Shown here: in pieces, positions 6,055 through 7,658 of the stretch | How positions within the stretch are numbered: position 1 is the first letter of the stretch | Layout of the letters: each line of letters opens with the position of its first letter | Origin: an uncultured Pseudomonadota bacterium | GTDB taxonomy: Bacteria > Myxococcota_A > UBA796 > UBA9615 | Direction: 5' to 3' | Length of the DNA stretch: 7,658 nt | Assembly (NCBI GenBank): GCA_937907595.1 | Contig: CALCXL010000455.1 | Coordinates: forward strand, 1-7,658 | The notes under the pieces: model-generated | What the model was told of the DNA's origin: nothing | Seen by the model: only the letters and a program-made list of their open reading frames with translations | Databases searched by the model: none | Program-made: the position numbers and the translations under genes

Positions 6055-6491
6055 CCCGCCACCGGCTCCACCAGGTAGGGCGCCAGCCACTCCCGGTAGC
6101 GGTCGGGCAGGGGGGTGGGCGCGAACTCGCCCATGGCGATGACGCCGGTGACCAGCTTGCAGGTGGCCCGGGGCTCGCCCTCGCCGTCGTCGGCGCCGCG
6201 CAGGCAGACCTGGAACGTGATGCTCTTGCGGCCGATGCGCAGCACCGAGGTCTGCACGCGCATCACCTCGCCAAAGCGGAAGGGCTGGCGGAAGGTGCTC
6301 TGGATGTCGATGAGGGGGAAGCCGATGCCGTCTCCGTCCAGGATCTGGGCGTAGGTGAGGCCGGTGGCGGCCAGCCAGAAGTCCTCGAAGGAGCGGTGGA
6401 TGCGGTCGAAGATGGCGGGGTAGTACATGACGCCCGCGTGGTCGATCTCCCCGAAACGCACGACGTAGTCCTGGCTGTGCTGCACGGTCAC
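6051..6491 (-). CDS. 4-hydroxybenzoyl-CoA thioesterase (4HBT) family hotdog protein
   Basis: This 146-residue protein has the normal length of a single hotdog domain with no signal peptide, so it acts in the cytoplasm. RFGEIDHAGVMYYP (12-25) is the 4HBT signature, in which D17 is the expected catalytic aspartate for acyl-CoA hydrolysis. It is followed by the long helix FDRIHRSFEDFWL (28-40) and the central strand region IDIQSTFRQPFRFGE (61-75). The family hydrolyses various acyl-CoA or aroyl-CoA thioesters; the substrate cannot be read from the sequence. The start is a GTG at 6491 that overlaps the TGA of the dehydrogenase as GTGA, and its own TGA overlaps the next GTG the same way, so it is probably translated in step with both neighbours. 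Its link to the downstream surface genes is not evident; possibly the dehydrogenase and thioesterase form a small metabolic pair. Confidence 0.88.
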   Translation of the reverse strand: MTVQHSQDYVVRFGEIDHAGVMYYPAIFDRIHRSFEDFWLAATGLTYAQILDGDGIGFPLIDIQSTFRQPFRFGEVMRVQTSVLRIGRKSITFQVCLRGADDGEGEPRATCKLVTGVIAMGEFAPTPLPDRYREWLAPYLVEPVAG

Positions 6492-7510
6492 TCCATGGTC
6501 AGGGCCAGCTTGCCCAGGACCTGCCGGTCCTCGATCAGCTGGTGGGCGACGGCGGCGTCGGCCAGGGGGAGGCTGCGGTCGAGCACCGGGCGCAGCAGCC
6601 CGCGATCGGCGGCGGCCAGCGCGGCCTCAAGATCGGCCCGGGAGCCCATGGTGGAGCCGATCACGCTGAGCTGCCGGAAGAAGATGTGGGTGAGCTCGGC
6701 CGGGGGTGCCGCGCCGGTGGTGGCGCCGCACGTGAGGATGCGGCCGCCGCTGCGGGTGAGCTTCACCGAGTCGCGCCAGGTCGCTTCGCCCACGTAGTCC
6801 ACCGTCGCATCCACCCCGCCGCGGCACAGCCCGCGGACTTCCTTCTGCCAGCCGGCCTGGGTGTAGTCGAGGACGTGGTCCGCGCCAAGCTGGGAGCACA
6901 GGTCGCGCTTGTCGGCGGTGGAGGCGGTGGCGATGACGCGGCAGCCCGCGAGCTTGGCGATCTGAATGCACATCACGCCGACGCCGGCTGCGGCGCCCAG
7001 GATCAGGACGGTCTCCGCAGGCTCGAGCCGGCCGCGCACCAGGAGCATGCGCCAGGCGGTCAGGGCCACCAGGGGGAAGGACGCGGCCTCGGCGAAGGAC
7101 CAGCCCGACGGCATGGGCAGCACCGCCCGCTCGGCCACCACCTTCTGCTCGACGTAGGTCCCGTCGCAGCTCTCGCCCTGGATGCCGTAGGTGGCGCAGA
7201 GGGAGGCGTGGCCCTGCACGCAGCGGGTGCAGGCCCCGCAGGAGATGCCCGGGTCGATGAGCACGCGGTCGCCGACCTGCACCCGGCCCACGCCCGCGCC
7301 CACGGCCGCGACGATCCCCGCGGCGTCGGCCCCGGGGATGCGGGGGGTGGGGATGCGGGGCAGCTCCCGGCGCACCCAGATGTCCAGGTGGTTGACGGAG
7401 GCGGCCCGGACGTCGATCAGGACCTCACCCGGTCCCGGCGTGGGGGGCTCGAGGGTGTCGACCTGGAGAACGTCGGGCGGACCCTGGCGGTGGAAACGAA
7501 CGGCTCGCAT
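6488..7510 (-). CDS. MDR-family zinc-binding dehydrogenase / quinone oxidoreductase-like enzyme
   Basis: The protein has 340 residues, full length for the medium-chain dehydrogenase/reductase family. It has an N-terminal GroES-like domain (about 1-125) and a Rossmann domain with ILGAAAGVGVMCIQIAK (170-186). STADKR after the second strand fits NADPH rather than NADH (inference). Four cysteines, C91, C94, C97 and C105, form the structural zinc lobe. The catalytic zinc site is altered: the usual Cys of the CxxD region is N40 (NHLD), and the usual GHE motif reads GAD (60-62). It is therefore more likely a quinone- or enone-reductase-like MDR enzyme than a classical zinc alcohol dehydrogenase. The ATG at 7510 is the natural start; no Shine-Dalgarno sequence precedes it, but a TATCAT box lies six bases upstream. 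It heads the coupled five-gene run. The substrate is unknown. Confidence 0.9.
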   Translation of the reverse strand: MRAVRFHRQGPPDVLQVDTLEPPTPGPGEVLIDVRAASVNHLDIWVRRELPRIPTPRIPGADAAGIVAAVGAGVGRVQVGDRVLIDPGISCGACTRCVQGHASLCATYGIQGESCDGTYVEQKVVAERAVLPMPSGWSFAEAASFPLVALTAWRMLLVRGRLEPAETVLILGAAAGVGVMCIQIAKLAGCRVIATASTADKRDLCSQLGADHVLDYTQAGWQKEVRGLCRGGVDATVDYVGEATWRDSVKLTRSGGRILTCGATTGAAPPAELTHIFFRQLSVIGSTMGSRADLEAALAAADRGLLRPVLDRSLPLADAAVAHQLIEDRQVLGKLALTME

Positions 7511-7516
7511 GGCGCG

Positions 7517-7522
7517 ATGATA
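7517..7522 (-). promoter_or_regulatory. Candidate -10 box for a leaderless operon transcript
   Basis: On the coding strand TATCAT (7522-7517) is followed by the six bases CGCGCC and then the ATG at 7510. It matches the -10 consensus at four of six positions (five if C for A is tolerated in position 4 is not counted) and is a short AT-rich island in very GC-rich DNA. The spacing would put the transcript start on the A of the ATG. No convincing -35 element and no ribosome site are seen. This is a suggestion only. Confidence 0.3.
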
Positions 7523-7564
7523 GGGCCGATCGACGGACCGCGCCCCGGGGGGAGGGGGTCCCGC

Positions 7565-7658
7565 CTACGCGCTCGTGCCGCGGAACAGCGCGCTGAGGGC
7601 CTCGGCGCGCTCCAGGCCCTCCAGGCGCAGGCGCACGTCGTCGTGGCTGCGGGCGGAG
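7565..7658 (-). CDS. C-terminal end of an unidentified protein (5' partial)
   Basis: On the - strand an open frame enters from the right edge and ends at TAG (7567-7565). The visible 30 residues include DDVRLRLEGLERAEALSALF, a charged, probably helical end with GTSA as the last residues. Codons are mostly G/C in third position, as in the neighbours. It points the same way as the dehydrogenase, 54 bp upstream of it, so it could belong to the same or an earlier transcript. There is too little sequence to name it, and the frame could be a chance opening. Confidence 0.5.
   Translation of the reverse strand, partial: SARSHDDVRLRLEGLERAEALSALFRGTSA

Larger units (their letters stand above)
1491..7510 (-). 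other. Five-gene translationally coupled operon (dehydrogenase to HmuY-like lipoprotein)
   Basis: Five genes on one strand have no gap between them. The tetranucleotide GTGA occurs at each junction, at 6491-6488, 6054-6051, 4699-4696 and 2552-2549 on the coding strand, joining a GTG start to the upstream TGA. At the last junction an ATG follows directly, so the downstream gene could use either codon. Such overlaps are typical of co-transcribed genes whose translation restarts at the stop. Ribosome sites ahead of the internal starts are weak (GGAG about 11 bases ahead at two of them, none clear at the receptor). No Fur-box-like AT-rich palindrome is visible in the 54 bp ahead of the first gene. 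Confidence 0.8.

Noticed and set aside
4847..6078. + strand open frames of 225-315 residues opposite the TIG gene
   Set aside because: Antisense shadows without domains, signal peptides or ribosome sites.
7523..7564. Terminator or Fur box ahead of the dehydrogenase
   Set aside because: Only a 5-bp GGACC/GGTCC pairing and C/G runs are present, with no T-run and no AT-rich palindrome.

Overview
The window is very GC-rich, gene-dense DNA whose proteins carry several surface-protein hallmarks of the Myxococcota (former Deltaproteobacteria): MopE-type Asp/Cys metal-binding repeats, Gly-rich hydrophobic C-terminal tails ending in an arginine cluster (MYXO-CTERM-like sorting tails, seen in two proteins), and lipoproteins or receptors with Asp-rich DDDDSA linkers. 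This assignment rests on protein style, not on a phylogenetic marker. No tRNA, rRNA, transposase, phage gene or CRISPR array is visible.

Layout. Positions 1-756 (+) hold the C-terminal part of a MopE-repeat surface protein. After two back-to-back hairpins (762-798) comes a small lipoprotein with a long DDDDSA linker (828-1463, +). It converges, with a 27-bp gap, on a leftward five-gene run covering 7510 to 1491 (-). In transcription order this run is: an MDR-family alcohol dehydrogenase/quinone oxidoreductase-like enzyme (7510-6488); a hotdog-fold 4HBT-type thioesterase (6491-6051); an exported protein with one or two IPT/TIG-like domains and a MYXO-CTERM-like tail (6054-4696); a TonB-dependent outer-membrane receptor (4699-2549); and an HmuY-like lipoprotein with two tandem HmuY-type domains (2549-1491). 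The right edge (7565-7658, -) carries the last 30 codons of another leftward gene.

How the genes fit together. All four junctions in the five-gene run carry the same tetranucleotide GTGA, in which the upstream TGA stop overlaps a GTG start. At the last junction an ATG immediately follows as an alternative start. This points to one translationally coupled transcript. The last two genes match the HmuR/HmuY arrangement known from heme uptake in Bacteroidota: a surface lipoprotein that captures heme and a TonB-dependent receptor with a YRAP...His...(N/D)PDL signature. The third-last gene encodes a probable surface-anchored protein and may be a further component. No TonB/ExbBD, inner-membrane transporter or heme oxygenase is present, so the energising and cytoplasmic steps must be encoded elsewhere. 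Why a dehydrogenase and a thioesterase head the operon is not explained by the sequence.

The most interesting points are: the internally duplicated HmuY protein, in which only the first copy has candidate heme-ligand histidines; the acidic DDDDSA/(EG)9 extension in front of the receptor's TonB box; the five-gene GTGA coupling; a possible leaderless promoter; and a hairpin that pairs the stop codons of the two convergent genes.
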